Source of the DNA: Acidiluteibacter ferrifornacis
GTDB lineage: Bacteria; Bacteroidota; Bacteroidia; Flavobacteriales_E; Vicingaceae
Assembly (NCBI RefSeq): GCF_009909615.1
Contig: NZ_WWNE01000004.1
Location: forward strand, 186,001-250,000
Reading direction: 5' to 3'
Length of the DNA: 64,000 nucleotides
The notes beneath the pieces are model-generated. The model was given only the letters and a program-made list of their open reading frames with translations. It was not told the origin of the DNA and did no database searches. Below, in pieces: positions 9,771 to 18,449 of this stretch. Numbering within the stretch: the first letter of the stretch is position 1; each line of letters begins with the position of its first letter. The position numbers and the translations under genes were made by a program.

Positions 9771-11219
9771 TTAATTTACGACTTTTCCTAATAAAGTGCC
9801 GGTTGTGCAATCTTCTATTAGCACATTTACATATGTGCCAATTTTGTGATTTTCTTTTGGGAAAACCGCTACTGCATTTTGGGGAGTTCTGCCAAATAAC
9901 TCCTGGTCAGACTTTTTAGAGACCCCTTCAATTAGTACTTCAAAGGTTTTGCCTACCATTTCACTATTTCTAAATGCAGCGTTTTCTCTATGCAGTCGGA
10001 TTATCTCTTCTAATCTTCGTTGTTTAGTATCCTCTGGTACATCGTCCTTAAACTTTCTCTGAGCGACAGTGTTTGGTCTCTCGGAGTACTTAAACATATA
10101 TCCCAAGCCGTATTTAACATAACGCATCATTTCTAAGGTTTCTTGATGATCATCTTCCGTTTCGGTACAAAAACCAACAATAATATCAGTAGAAATAGCA
10201 CAACCGGGTATAATTCTATTTATTGCATCGATTCGTTCTTTATACCATTCTTTGGTATAACCTCGATTCATTAATTTGAGTATTCTTGAGCTTCCTGACT
10301 GCACTGGTAAGTGTATGTAGCTACAAACATGATGATACTTTGCAATAACATGTAATACATCATCTGTCAAATCCTGAGGGTGTGAAGTTGAAAAACGAAC
10401 CCTTAAGAGCGGACTAATCTGTGCAACCTTCTCTAGTAATTGAGCAAAATTGACACTTTTAGCTTTTTCTTCTTCAGAAAGATTTTTAAATTCTTTCTTT
10501 AAGCCGCCTCCATACCATAGATAGGAGTCTACGTTTTGTCCCAATAAAGTAACCTCCCTATATCCGCTTTCAAACAATTGTTTTGCTTCATTATAAACAC
10601 TCTCTGGATCTCTACTTCGTTCTCTTCCTCTGGTAAAAGGGACAACGCAAAAGGTACACATATTGTCGCAACCTCTAGTAATAGAAACAAAGGCTGTTAC
10701 GCCGTTTTCGTTGGTTCTTTTTGGAACAATATCTCCGTAGGTTTCCTCCTTGGATAAAATTACATTTACCGCTTTTTGACCATTGTCTACTTCATTCACT
10801 AAGTTCGGAAGATCTCTGTATGCATCAGGACCCACAACTAAATCAACCAACTTTTCTTGGTCGATTAGTTGAGACTTTAGGCGCTCAGCCATACATCCTA
10901 AAACCCCGATTATCATTTCGGGTTTGTTTTTTTTGATAGTATTAAAATTTGAAAGTCTCTTCCGAATAGTTTGTTCAGCTTTGTCACGGATAGAACAAGT
11001 GTTCAATAACACCAAGTCCGCTTCAGCTAATTCTTTGGTCGTGCCAAATCCATCCTGCGAAAGAATAGAAGCTACTACTTCGCTATCCGCAAAATTCATT
11101 TGACAACCATAGCTTTCAATGTATACTTTTCGCTCAGAGCTACTTTTGATTGCTGAGGGAGGAGCCAAAGCCTCTCCTTGTCTATTCTCATCCACTACTT
11201 TTATTCCTTCTTTCAGCAT
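9771..11219 (-). CDS. miaB: tRNA-2-methylthio-N6-dimethylallyladenosine synthase MiaB
   Basis: Radical-SAM methylthiotransferase that converts i6A37 to ms2i6A37 in tRNAs reading UNN codons. The 482-residue product has the N-terminal UPF0004 domain with three cluster cysteines ([29 protein letters not shown]), the radical SAM motif CDNMCTFC in the centre and a C-terminal TRAM domain (ending [11 protein letters not shown]). The roughly 30-residue extension before the first domain is usual in Bacteroidota. First gene of the operon running to secG, with its own promoter facing away from topA. Confidence 0.97.
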   Translation of the reverse strand: MLKEGIKVVDENRQGEALAPPSAIKSSSERKVYIESYGCQMNFADSEVVASILSQDGFGTTKELAEADLVLLNTCSIRDKAEQTIRKRLSNFNTIKKNKPEMIIGVLGCMAERLKSQLIDQEKLVDLVVGPDAYRDLPNLVNEVDNGQKAVNVILSKEETYGDIVPKRTNENGVTAFVSITRGCDNMCTFCVVPFTRGRERSRDPESVYNEAKQLFESGYREVTLLGQNVDSYLWYGGGLKKEFKNLSEEEKAKSVNFAQLLEKVAQISPLLRVRFSTSHPQDLTDDVLHVIAKYHHVCSYIHLPVQSGSSRILKLMNRGYTKEWYKERIDAINRIIPGCAISTDIIVGFCTETEDDHQETLEMMRYVKYGLGYMFKYSERPNTVAQRKFKDDVPEDTKQRRLEEIIRLHRENAAFRNSEMVGKTFEVLIEGVSKKSDQELFGRTPQNAVAVFPKENHKIGTYVNVLIEDCTTGTLLGKVVN

Positions 11220-11247
11220 TTTTGTTTAATTGTACTTTTTCGAATTT

Positions 11248-11278
11248 CAAAATTAGCCATTTTTTAAAAGTGTGACAA
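11248..11278 (-). promoter_or_regulatory. Promoter of the miaB operon
   Basis: Minus strand: TTG at 11278-11276, 20-bp spacer, TAATTTTG at 11255-11248 (exact TAnnTTTG). The -33 TTG lies inside a direct repeat TGTCAttTTGTCA (minus strand), a possible regulator site. The miaB start is 29 bp downstream. Confidence 0.6.
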
Positions 11279-11380
11279 AATGACATATTTTTTAAGATAA
11301 TTTAATTTAAGTGGATATTGTGATTTTAGCGTCCTAGAAAGCAGTGTGTTGGGAATGAGTTTTAAAATGATATTTGTGAA

Positions 11381-11388
11381 TACTTTTG
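11381..11388 (+). promoter_or_regulatory. Candidate -7 box for topA
   Basis: TACTTTTG, an exact TAnnTTTG match, about 67 bp before the chosen topA start. No TTG is found at the usual distance upstream. It lies at the beginning of an upstream ORF extension, which argues that translation starts later, at 11455. Confidence 0.45.
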
Positions 11389-11454
11389 TTAGCTAATTGT
11401 TTTATCATTTTATTTGTATCGAATTTTTCACTTAATAGATTTAAAAAATCAAGA

Positions 11455-13872
11455 ATGGCCAAAAACTTAGTAATAGTAGAATCACCAGCAAAAGCAAAGA
11501 CAATTGAAGGATTTTTAGGGAAGGACTTTGTTGTGAAATCGAGTTTTGGTCACATTCGAGATCTTCCAGGAAAAGATATTTCCATTGATATAGAAAATAA
11601 TTTCGAACCCAAATATGTTATCTCCGATGACAAGAAAAAAGTGGTCGCTGAATTAAAAAAACTTTCGAAATCCTCAGATATGGTGTGGTTAGCGACGGAT
11701 GAGGATCGCGAAGGAGAGGCCATCTCATGGCATTTATTAGAAGCGCTTGGGTTAGATGAGAAAAAGACTAAACGAATTGTTTTTCATGAGATTACAAAGG
11801 GTGCTATAACTCACGCTATTGAAACCCCAAGAGCATTAGATAAAAATTTGGTGGATGCGCAACAAGCAAGAAGAGTATTAGACCGACTAGTAGGCTATGA
11901 ATTGTCTCCTATTCTTTGGAAGAAAATTAAACCTTCTCTCTCTGCTGGTAGGGTGCAATCTGTTGCAGTTCGCTTAATTGTTGAAAGGGAGCGTGAAATC
12001 ATGAATTTTAATGCTTCTTCCTCTTATCGAGTTATTGGGAATTTTGTAATTGGTGGAAAAACCATTTTAAAAGCAGAGTTGCCAAAGCGATTTCCTTCAA
12101 TGGAAGAAGCGCAAGATTTTTTAGAAGCATGTGCTAAGTCTGAATTCTCGATTGCAGACCTAGAGACTAAGCCTGCCAAAAAATCACCTACGGCTCCTTT
12201 TACTACCTCTACTCTTCAGCAGGAAGCAAGTAGGAAGTTAGGGTATTCTGTTAGCCAAACAATGATGATCGCTCAACGATTGTATGAATCTGGAAAGATT
12301 ACATACATGAGAACAGATTCTGTTAACTTATCAGAAACGGCATTGAATGGTGCACGTAATGAGATTATTTCGGCTTACGGTAAAGAGTATGCACAAACTA
12401 GGAAGTATGCGACTAAGTCAAAGGGAGCGCAAGAAGCTCACGAGGCCATTCGACCGACAGACTTTGCTGTACATGAAATTGGAGGTTCCTCTCAAGAGTC
12501 AAGATTGTATGACTTGATTTGGAAACGGTCTATTGCTTCCCAAATGAGTGATGCTCAATTGGAAAAAACGACTGTTAAAATTGATGTTTCTAAAGCTGAT
12601 CAAGATTTCGTTGCAAAAGGAGAGGTTATCAAATTTGAAGGATTCTTGAAAGTCTATCTTGAATCAACAGATGATGAATCTGAAGAGGAAAAAGAAGGAG
12701 TGCTTCCTCCAATGAAAGTTGGTGAGAAGTTGGGATTGAAGGAAATTTCGGCTACGCAGCGTTTTACACAACATCCACCAAGATATCAAGAGGCAAGTTT
12801 AGTTCGAAAGCTAGAAGAGTTAGGTATAGGTCGTCCGTCTACATATGCACCAACTATATCAACGGTTCAAAAGAGGGGGTATGTAATCAAAGAGGCAAGA
12901 GAAGGTGTTGAACGAAAATACATGCAATTAACACTAGATGCGAAAGGGATAAATAAAGAAGAGCGAACCGAGACGACAGGAGCTGAAAAAAATAAATTGT
13001 TTCCTACTGATATAGGAATGGTAGTAACTGATTTTTTATTAGAGCATTTCGAAAGAATCATGGACTATAGTTTCACTGCAAATGTTGAAAAGCAGTTTGA
13101 TGAAATTGCAGAGGGACAAAGGAAATGGAATAAGATGATTGAAACCTTCTACAAAACTTTTCATACCAATGTTGTGGATACATTAGAAAATGCGGATCGC
13201 GCTAGTGGTGAAAGAGAGTTGGGGAAGGATCCAAAAACAGGTAAAAAGCTAATCGTTAGAATTGGAAGATTTGGACCCATGGCTCAAATTGGAGATTCTG
13301 AAGATGAAGATAAGCCACAGTTTGCTAGTCTTCTTCCAACTCAAAATTTGGAAACAATCACTTTTGAAGAAGCATTGGATTTATTCAAGTTGCCTCGTGA
13401 AGTTGGAGAATATAAAGGGGAAAAGATGTTTGCAGCAATTGGAAGATTTGGACCTTATATACGTTATGGTAAACTATTTGCTTCTATTAAGAAAGCGGAT
13501 GGGGATGACCCAATGACAATTACTCACGATAGAGCAGTAGAAATTGTTCAGGCTAAAATTCAGGCAGAAAAAGAAAAATACATCAAAGTATTTGAAGAAG
13601 ATCCGGATGTTCAGGTTCTAAAGGGTAGATTCGGGCCTTACATTAAACACGGGAAAAAAAATGTTAAAATTCCCAAAGATGTTGAGCCAAGTTCTTTGAC
13701 ATTGGAGCAATGTTTAAAGTTATCAGCTGAGGCGCCGGATAAAAAAGGTAGAGGAGCGGCTTCTACTAAGAAGACTGCAGCAAAAAAAACTACCACTAAA
13801 AAAGCTCCAGCAAAGAAAAAGACTACAGCCAAGAAGACGACTGCGAAAAAGACACCACCTAAAAAGAAGTAA
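11455..13872 (+). CDS. topA: DNA topoisomerase I
   Basis: Type IA topoisomerase that relaxes negative supercoils. I start it at 11455 (MAKNLVIVESPAKAKTIEGF); a TTG 69 bp upstream adds residues unlike the family. Visible are the Toprim metal site (TDEDREGEA), the catalytic tyrosine in ITYMRTDS (Tyr284) and the DNA gate region. The C-terminus has repeated IGRFGPxx units instead of cysteine zinc ribbons, then a histone-like tail of Lys, Ala and Thr repeats (about residues 765-805) that should bind DNA. Length of 805 residues is normal for Bacteroidota. The next gene starts 2 bp after the stop. Confidence 0.97.
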   Translation: MAKNLVIVESPAKAKTIEGFLGKDFVVKSSFGHIRDLPGKDISIDIENNFEPKYVISDDKKKVVAELKKLSKSSDMVWLATDEDREGEAISWHLLEALGLDEKKTKRIVFHEITKGAITHAIETPRALDKNLVDAQQARRVLDRLVGYELSPILWKKIKPSLSAGRVQSVAVRLIVEREREIMNFNASSSYRVIGNFVIGGKTILKAELPKRFPSMEEAQDFLEACAKSEFSIADLETKPAKKSPTAPFTTSTLQQEASRKLGYSVSQTMMIAQRLYESGKITYMRTDSVNLSETALNGARNEIISAYGKEYAQTRKYATKSKGAQEAHEAIRPTDFAVHEIGGSSQESRLYDLIWKRSIASQMSDAQLEKTTVKIDVSKADQDFVAKGEVIKFEGFLKVYLESTDDESEEEKEGVLPPMKVGEKLGLKEISATQRFTQHPPRYQEASLVRKLEELGIGRPSTYAPTISTVQKRGYVIKEAREGVERKYMQLTLDAKGINKEERTETTGAEKNKLFPTDIGMVVTDFLLEHFERIMDYSFTANVEKQFDEIAEGQRKWNKMIETFYKTFHTNVVDTLENADRASGERELGKDPKTGKKLIVRIGRFGPMAQIGDSEDEDKPQFASLLPTQNLETITFEEALDLFKLPREVGEYKGEKMFAAIGRFGPYIRYGKLFASIKKADGDDPMTITHDRAVEIVQAKIQAEKEKYIKVFEEDPDVQVLKGRFGPYIKHGKKNVKIPKDVEPSSLTLEQCLKLSAEAPDKKGRGAASTKKTAAKKTTTKKAPAKKKTTAKKTTAKKTPPKKK

Positions 13873-13874
13873 AA

Positions 13875-15056
13875 ATGGATTTTTTGGATTTTATTGAAGG
13901 TGTTCAATTAGATAAAGCGCTTGCCAATATAAATTATCAAGCAGATCATCTAAAAAATGTTGTTAGAATTAGAACCACTGAAGATGTTGGTTCCTTTGAG
14001 TGGTTGCCTTCTGATAAAATTGCTATTGTTGGAGTAGAAGAAGATCGGGGAAATGCTGTTAACCTTGGTGCTGCAGATGCTCCTGACCAATTTAGAAAAT
14101 ATTTTTACCAACTTTATAAAGGAGTAGGTTTTGCCAATATAGTCGATCTGGGAAATATCAAAGCAGGAGATGCATTGTCTGATACTTATTTTGCAGTTTC
14201 AGAAACAGTTAGTGGTTTAATAAAGAAAGGGATAATTCCGGTAATTATTGGTGGGACCAAAGATTTGACTTTTGCAAATTTCCAAGCTTATAAAACACTG
14301 GAACAAACGGTTAATCTTACTGCTATAGATTCTGCATTTAATATAGGGGAAACTACTGCGCCTATATCAGCCTCGAATTATTTGAGTAAAGTAGTGCTTC
14401 ATCAACCTAATTTTCTTTTCAATTTTAGCAATATAGGTTACCAGACTTATTTCGTCAGTCAAAACGAAGTGGCTTTGATTGATCAATTGTTTTTCGACAC
14501 CTATAGGCTTGGTTTTGTGCGTTCTGATATTCGGGAAAATGAACCGATTATAAGGAATGCGGACTTCGTAAGTTTTGATATTTCTTCAATCAGGCAGTCT
14601 GAGGCTCCTGCATGTGCATCAGCTACACCCAATGGGCTGTTTGGTGACGAAGCCTGTCAATTGGCAAGATACGCTGGTTTGAGCGACAAATTAACATCAA
14701 TTGGCTTTTACGAGGTGAATCCTTCTCTTGATTTTCACGGACAAACAAGCCACTTGTTAGCTCAAATGGTTTGGTATTTTATGGATGGTGTTTTTAATCG
14801 TAAAAAGGATTTTCCTGCTTGTAATAAAACAGAATATATTAAGTATACGGTTGCTATGGAATCTCAAAAGGACGATATCGTTTTTTATAAAAGTGAGAAA
14901 AGTGACCGTTGGTTTATGGATGTGCCATATCCGAATGCCTCAGGTAGTAAATATGAACGACATTTGTTAGTTCCATGTAGCTATTTGGATTATCAAGTAG
15001 CTTGCAATAACGAGTTGCCAGACAGATGGGTTCAGACATTTAAGAAGCTACGATAG
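13875..15056 (+). CDS. Arginase/formimidoylglutamase-fold protein lacking most metal ligands
   Basis: The 393-residue protein follows the ureohydrolase fold: IAIVGVEEDRGN, the glycine loop IIGGTKDLTF (125-133), AIDSAFNIG (150-158), FVSFDISSIRQSEAPA (231-245) and IGFYEVNPSLD. Active members bind two Mn ions through GGDH, DAHxD and SxDxD. Here these read GGTK (His to Lys129), DSAFN (Asp152 kept, His to Ala154, Asp to Asn156) and SFDIS (Asp235 kept, second Asp to Ser237). Four of six ligands are gone, so hydrolase activity is unlikely. It sits 2 bp after topA and about 110 bp before the type IX/gliding genes. A role as a scaffold or regulator is possible but unproven. Confidence 0.82.
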   Translation: MDFLDFIEGVQLDKALANINYQADHLKNVVRIRTTEDVGSFEWLPSDKIAIVGVEEDRGNAVNLGAADAPDQFRKYFYQLYKGVGFANIVDLGNIKAGDALSDTYFAVSETVSGLIKKGIIPVIIGGTKDLTFANFQAYKTLEQTVNLTAIDSAFNIGETTAPISASNYLSKVVLHQPNFLFNFSNIGYQTYFVSQNEVALIDQLFFDTYRLGFVRSDIRENEPIIRNADFVSFDISSIRQSEAPACASATPNGLFGDEACQLARYAGLSDKLTSIGFYEVNPSLDFHGQTSHLLAQMVWYFMDGVFNRKKDFPACNKTEYIKYTVAMESQKDDIVFYKSEKSDRWFMDVPYPNASGSKYERHLLVPCSYLDYQVACNNELPDRWVQTFKKLR

Positions 15057-15166
15057 TCAAAAAATTGGAAAGAAAAATTCAAGAGATTCGTTAAAAAAGT
15101 TTAACAACTTACAAATTTTAGGTATTTTAGTGCACCAAAATCTTTGTTAAAAAGAAATTTCATCCT

Positions 15167-16117
15167 ATGAAGAAACTGTTACTTAGTGCTTTAGTTCTTT
15201 TTGCTGGTGCGTCGTATGCGCAACAAGATCCGCAATTCACACAAAACATGTTTAATAAGCTGGCTGTCAATCCTGGTTTCGCAGGAACAAGCAATGCGTA
15301 TTGTGGTACTTTAATTTCTCGCCAGCAATGGATGGGTTTTGAAGGAAATCCTCAAACAAACCTATTTAGCTTAGATGCTAAAATTAGGCCGTTCGATAGA
15401 TTTAATAGTGGTGTGGGTTTGACCATTATGCAAGACGAGATTGGGCCTGAAAAAACTTTTTCTGCAAAATTAGCATATGCTTACCATAAGACCATTGGAA
15501 ACGGATTGCTGTCTGTAGGTGTTGAAGGGGGAGTTTATAATAAGAATATAAATGGAGACTGGGTTACAGGTGGTTTTTTTGGAGATGGATCCGAAGATCC
15601 TTCGATTCCAAATGGAGAAGCTTCAGATTTGTCATTTGATTTAGGAGTCGGTGCATATTATGTAACAACTGATTACTATGTTGGAATTTCAAGTACTCAC
15701 CTAACTGTGCCTTCATTAAGTGGCAAGGCTACAAGGTCATCGTTTGAGTATAGTTTAGCCAGACACTTTTATGTAATGGGGGGATACAATATTAGCTTTA
15801 GTAGTCCGTTTGTATTGAAGCCTTCGATTTTTATCAAGTCTGATGTTTCTTCTACGCAAATAGATGTGAACGCTTTGTTGGAGTGGAACGAAACGGTGTG
15901 GGGAGGTTTTACTTATAGATATGAAGATGCTGTGGCAATTTTGGCAGGAGTGAATGTGCCCATGATTGATGGGTTGAAAGTTGGGGTCTCATATGATTTC
16001 AGTACCTCGATCTTAAATGAATATAATGATGGTTCACTTGAGTTTATGTTAGGGTATTGTTACCCAATCAAGAATCCATTAAAAATACAGCGATATAAGA
16101 GCGTTCGATTTTTATAA
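15167..16117 (+). CDS. Type IX secretion membrane protein, PorP/SprF family
   Basis: Outer-membrane beta-barrel protein of the PorP/SprF family, linked to the type IX secretion system and, in SprF paralogues, to export or anchoring of particular adhesins. The 316-residue product has a signal peptide (MKKLLLSALVLFAGASYAQ) followed by the family signature (QDPQFTQNMFNKLAVNPGFAG, split by many aromatic residues downstream) and alternating strands to a final aromatic residue. It precedes gldK by about 100 bp, which favours the structural PorP role over a cargo-specific SprF, though several paralogues usually exist per genome. Confidence 0.9.
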   Translation: MKKLLLSALVLFAGASYAQQDPQFTQNMFNKLAVNPGFAGTSNAYCGTLISRQQWMGFEGNPQTNLFSLDAKIRPFDRFNSGVGLTIMQDEIGPEKTFSAKLAYAYHKTIGNGLLSVGVEGGVYNKNINGDWVTGGFFGDGSEDPSIPNGEASDLSFDLGVGAYYVTTDYYVGISSTHLTVPSLSGKATRSSFEYSLARHFYVMGGYNISFSSPFVLKPSIFIKSDVSSTQIDVNALLEWNETVWGGFTYRYEDAVAILAGVNVPMIDGLKVGVSYDFSTSILNEYNDGSLEFMLGYCYPIKNPLKIQRYKSVRFL

Positions 16118-16126
16118 AAAAAAGTA

Positions 16127-16134
16127 TACATTTG
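16127..16134 (+). promoter_or_regulatory. Candidate -7 box for gldKLMN
   Basis: TACATTTG, an exact TAnnTTTG match, 82 bp before gldK and just past the porP-like stop. No good TTG is found 17-23 bp upstream (TTCG instead). It would allow gldKLMN to be transcribed apart from the porP-like gene. Confidence 0.4.
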
Positions 16135-16215
16135 AAACCTTTTAAAAAAAAGAAGGTATAAAGAACTCTTCAACCAAGGCTTTGTAGTAAGGGCCTTATT
16201 AGTAAATAGAAAAAA

Positions 16216-17505
16216 ATGAAAAAGTTAGTCATATTAGGAGCGGTTATAGCTTTGTTTTCTTCTTGTAGTCAGGAGAACGGCGAGCTTATAGGAGTGCAAG
16301 GACGGGAGATGTTTTATCAGCCTGTTCCTTACGGTATGTTGTTAATTCCTCAGGGTAGTTATACTATGGGAAATGATGATCAGGATGTTACCAGTTCTGC
16401 CGTTGCACAGACAAAAGTAGTTTCTGTTGCGGCATTTTACATGGATCAGACAGAAATATCAAATAATGAATATCGACAGTTTGTTTATTGGGTGAGAGAT
16501 TCAATCGCAAGAAAAATTCTTGGAGAAGAAGTTTCAGAAGATTATCTACACACAGTAAATATCTACGGTGAAGATATTGATCCACCAATTATCAATTGGC
16601 AAATGAAGTTCCGTTGGGATGGAGATGAGGAGAGAGAAGCTCTTGAGGTGATGTATCTGCCTGATTATGAGCGTTTTTATGGAAGAAAAGAAATTGATAC
16701 TCGAAAGCTTATGTTTGAGTATTCATGGATTGATTGGCAAGCAGCTGCCTCTAGAAAAAACAGAGAGCAAGGAAAAATTGACCGTTCTGTATTTATAAAA
16801 AAGGATATCATCAACATCTATCCAGATACTTTAGCATGGGTGCATGATTTTACATACTCATTCAATGAGCCAATGACCAATGCTTATTTTTGGCATCCAT
16901 CTTATGATGACTATCCATTGGTAGGTGTTAGCTGGAAACAAGCAAGAGCGTTTTCTATTTGGAGAAGTGAATTGTTGAACAATTTCCTGGACCAGCGAGG
17001 AATGACAACCGTACAATACTTTAGATTGCCGACTGAGTCTGAATGGGAATGGGCTGCAAGAGGCGGTTTGGATAATAACCAATACCCATGGGGTGGTCCT
17101 TACATCAGAAATACCAAAGGTTGTTTCTTAGGAAACTTTAAGCCATTAAGAGGGAATTATGTGGATGATGGTGGATTAACAACAGTAGCAGTTAATGCTT
17201 ATAATCCAAATGATTATGGATTGTTTTGTATGGCTGGAAATGTTGCTGAGTGGACAAGTAATGCATTTGATGAGTCTTCGTACAATTTTGCACATGATTT
17301 AAATATGGATTATGTCTATGAAGCCAAGGAATCTGATCCACCTTCATTGAAAAGAAAAGTTATTAGAGGAGGTTCATGGAAGGATGTAGGAATGTACCTT
17401 ATGAATGGAACTAGAACATACGAATATCAAGATACTGCTAAATGTTATATTGGATTTAGAAACGTTATGTCTTATTTGGGAAGAGGAACTAACGACCAGT
17501 TGTAA
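16216..17505 (+). CDS. gldK: Gliding motility/type IX secretion lipoprotein GldK
   Basis: Outer-membrane lipoprotein that, with GldN, forms the periplasmic ring of the type IX secretion system. The signal peptide ends in a lipobox (LFSSCSQ, Cys at about residue 17). The remaining sequence is an FGE/SUMF1-like fold: GMLLIPQGSYTMG, QTEISNNEYRQFV, GVSWKQARAFSIW, RLPTESEWEWAARGG, MAGNVAEWTSN, IRGGSWKD and CYIGFRN. At 429 residues it has the expected length. In GldK this fold is structural rather than enzymatic. First gene of the gldK-L-M-N series. Confidence 0.97.
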   Translation: MKKLVILGAVIALFSSCSQENGELIGVQGREMFYQPVPYGMLLIPQGSYTMGNDDQDVTSSAVAQTKVVSVAAFYMDQTEISNNEYRQFVYWVRDSIARKILGEEVSEDYLHTVNIYGEDIDPPIINWQMKFRWDGDEEREALEVMYLPDYERFYGRKEIDTRKLMFEYSWIDWQAAASRKNREQGKIDRSVFIKKDIINIYPDTLAWVHDFTYSFNEPMTNAYFWHPSYDDYPLVGVSWKQARAFSIWRSELLNNFLDQRGMTTVQYFRLPTESEWEWAARGGLDNNQYPWGGPYIRNTKGCFLGNFKPLRGNYVDDGGLTTVAVNAYNPNDYGLFCMAGNVAEWTSNAFDESSYNFAHDLNMDYVYEAKESDPPSLKRKVIRGGSWKDVGMYLMNGTRTYEYQDTAKCYIGFRNVMSYLGRGTNDQL

Positions 17506-17573
17506 CAAATAGCTAAGATTTACACTAACTAATTATTATTTATCAATTTTTTTAAACTACTTATTTAAATATT

Positions 17574-18395
17574 ATGGGATTTGTTGAGTTTTTATTTGAA
17601 ACCAAGAAAGGTAAAAAGGTAATGGGCCTTTTGTACGGAATGGGTGCTGCTGTTGTAATTATTGGCGCTTTATTTAAAATACAACACTGGCCTGGTGCAT
17701 CAGCGATGCTTATTATCGGTCTTAGTGTTGAGGCATTAATTTTTGCAGTATCAGCATTTGAACCTCCACATATGGAAGTTGATTGGACTCTGGCTTATCC
17801 TGAATTAGCAGGAATGGAAGATGATGCATTGACTAAACCTTCAAGAAGAAATGTTGGTGGTGGAAATGGAGATGCTGTTTCTCAAGAATTGGACAGAATG
17901 TTAGAAGAAGCCAAGATTGGACCTGAATTAATTGAAAGTCTTGGTAAAGGATTTCAAAACTTGTCTGAGCACACTTCTCACTTAAATAATATTTCAGATG
18001 CTTCTGTAGCAACTAACGAGTTTGTTGACAATGTTAGAGCAGCTTCAAATAATATGGGTCAGTTGTCAGAATCTTATTTAAAAGCTTCTGAAAGCCTAAC
18101 AAGTATTTCAGTTTCTCCTGATGCAGGAAATTCCTATTCTGAGAATTTGATGTCTATTTCTGCAAAGTTATCTGAATTGAACAATGTTTATGAGTTACAA
18201 TTGAACTCAGCAAGTCAGCACATGGAGGTCACCAATAAGGCTTTTGAAGGTATGAGTAGTTTGATTACTAACTTGAATAATTCAGTTGAAGATACTCAGA
18301 AATACAAAGAGAACATTGCTGAGCTTTCTAAAAACCTAGGTGCTTTAAATAGAGTTTATGGTAATATGCTTACTGCTATGAATGTGAATGCTTAA
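17574..18395 (+). CDS. gldL: Type IX secretion/gliding motor protein GldL
   Basis: Inner-membrane protein that surrounds a GldM dimer and couples the proton gradient to secretion and gliding. Two N-terminal membrane helices are visible (about residues 17-34 and 42-62) around a KIQHWPGA loop. A glutamate inside the second helix (Glu53) matches the conserved intramembrane acidic residue required for proton-driven work in the family. The rest (to residue 273) is a long helical cytoplasmic part with heptad-like LNNV/LNNS repeats. 68 bp after gldK, 54 bp before gldM. Confidence 0.97.
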   Translation: MGFVEFLFETKKGKKVMGLLYGMGAAVVIIGALFKIQHWPGASAMLIIGLSVEALIFAVSAFEPPHMEVDWTLAYPELAGMEDDALTKPSRRNVGGGNGDAVSQELDRMLEEAKIGPELIESLGKGFQNLSEHTSHLNNISDASVATNEFVDNVRAASNNMGQLSESYLKASESLTSISVSPDAGNSYSENLMSISAKLSELNNVYELQLNSASQHMEVTNKAFEGMSSLITNLNNSVEDTQKYKENIAELSKNLGALNRVYGNMLTAMNVNA

Positions 18396-18449
18396 TAATC
18401 ATTAAGCCAAATCAATTATTACAAACACATTTAAAATACTTTAAAGAAG

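Noticed and set aside
11386-11454. N-terminal extension of topA from a TTG
   Set aside because: The extra 23 residues are unlike the family, and the -7 box overlaps the extension.
13741-13870. Short tandem-like repeats in the topA 3' end
   Set aside because: Codon repeats for a Lys/Ala/Thr tail common in this family, not a mobile or CRISPR repeat.
13638-13907. Minus-strand ORF rich in Val, Phe and Ala
   Set aside because: Antisense of the lysine-rich topA tail; composition is a by-product of AAA/AAG codons.
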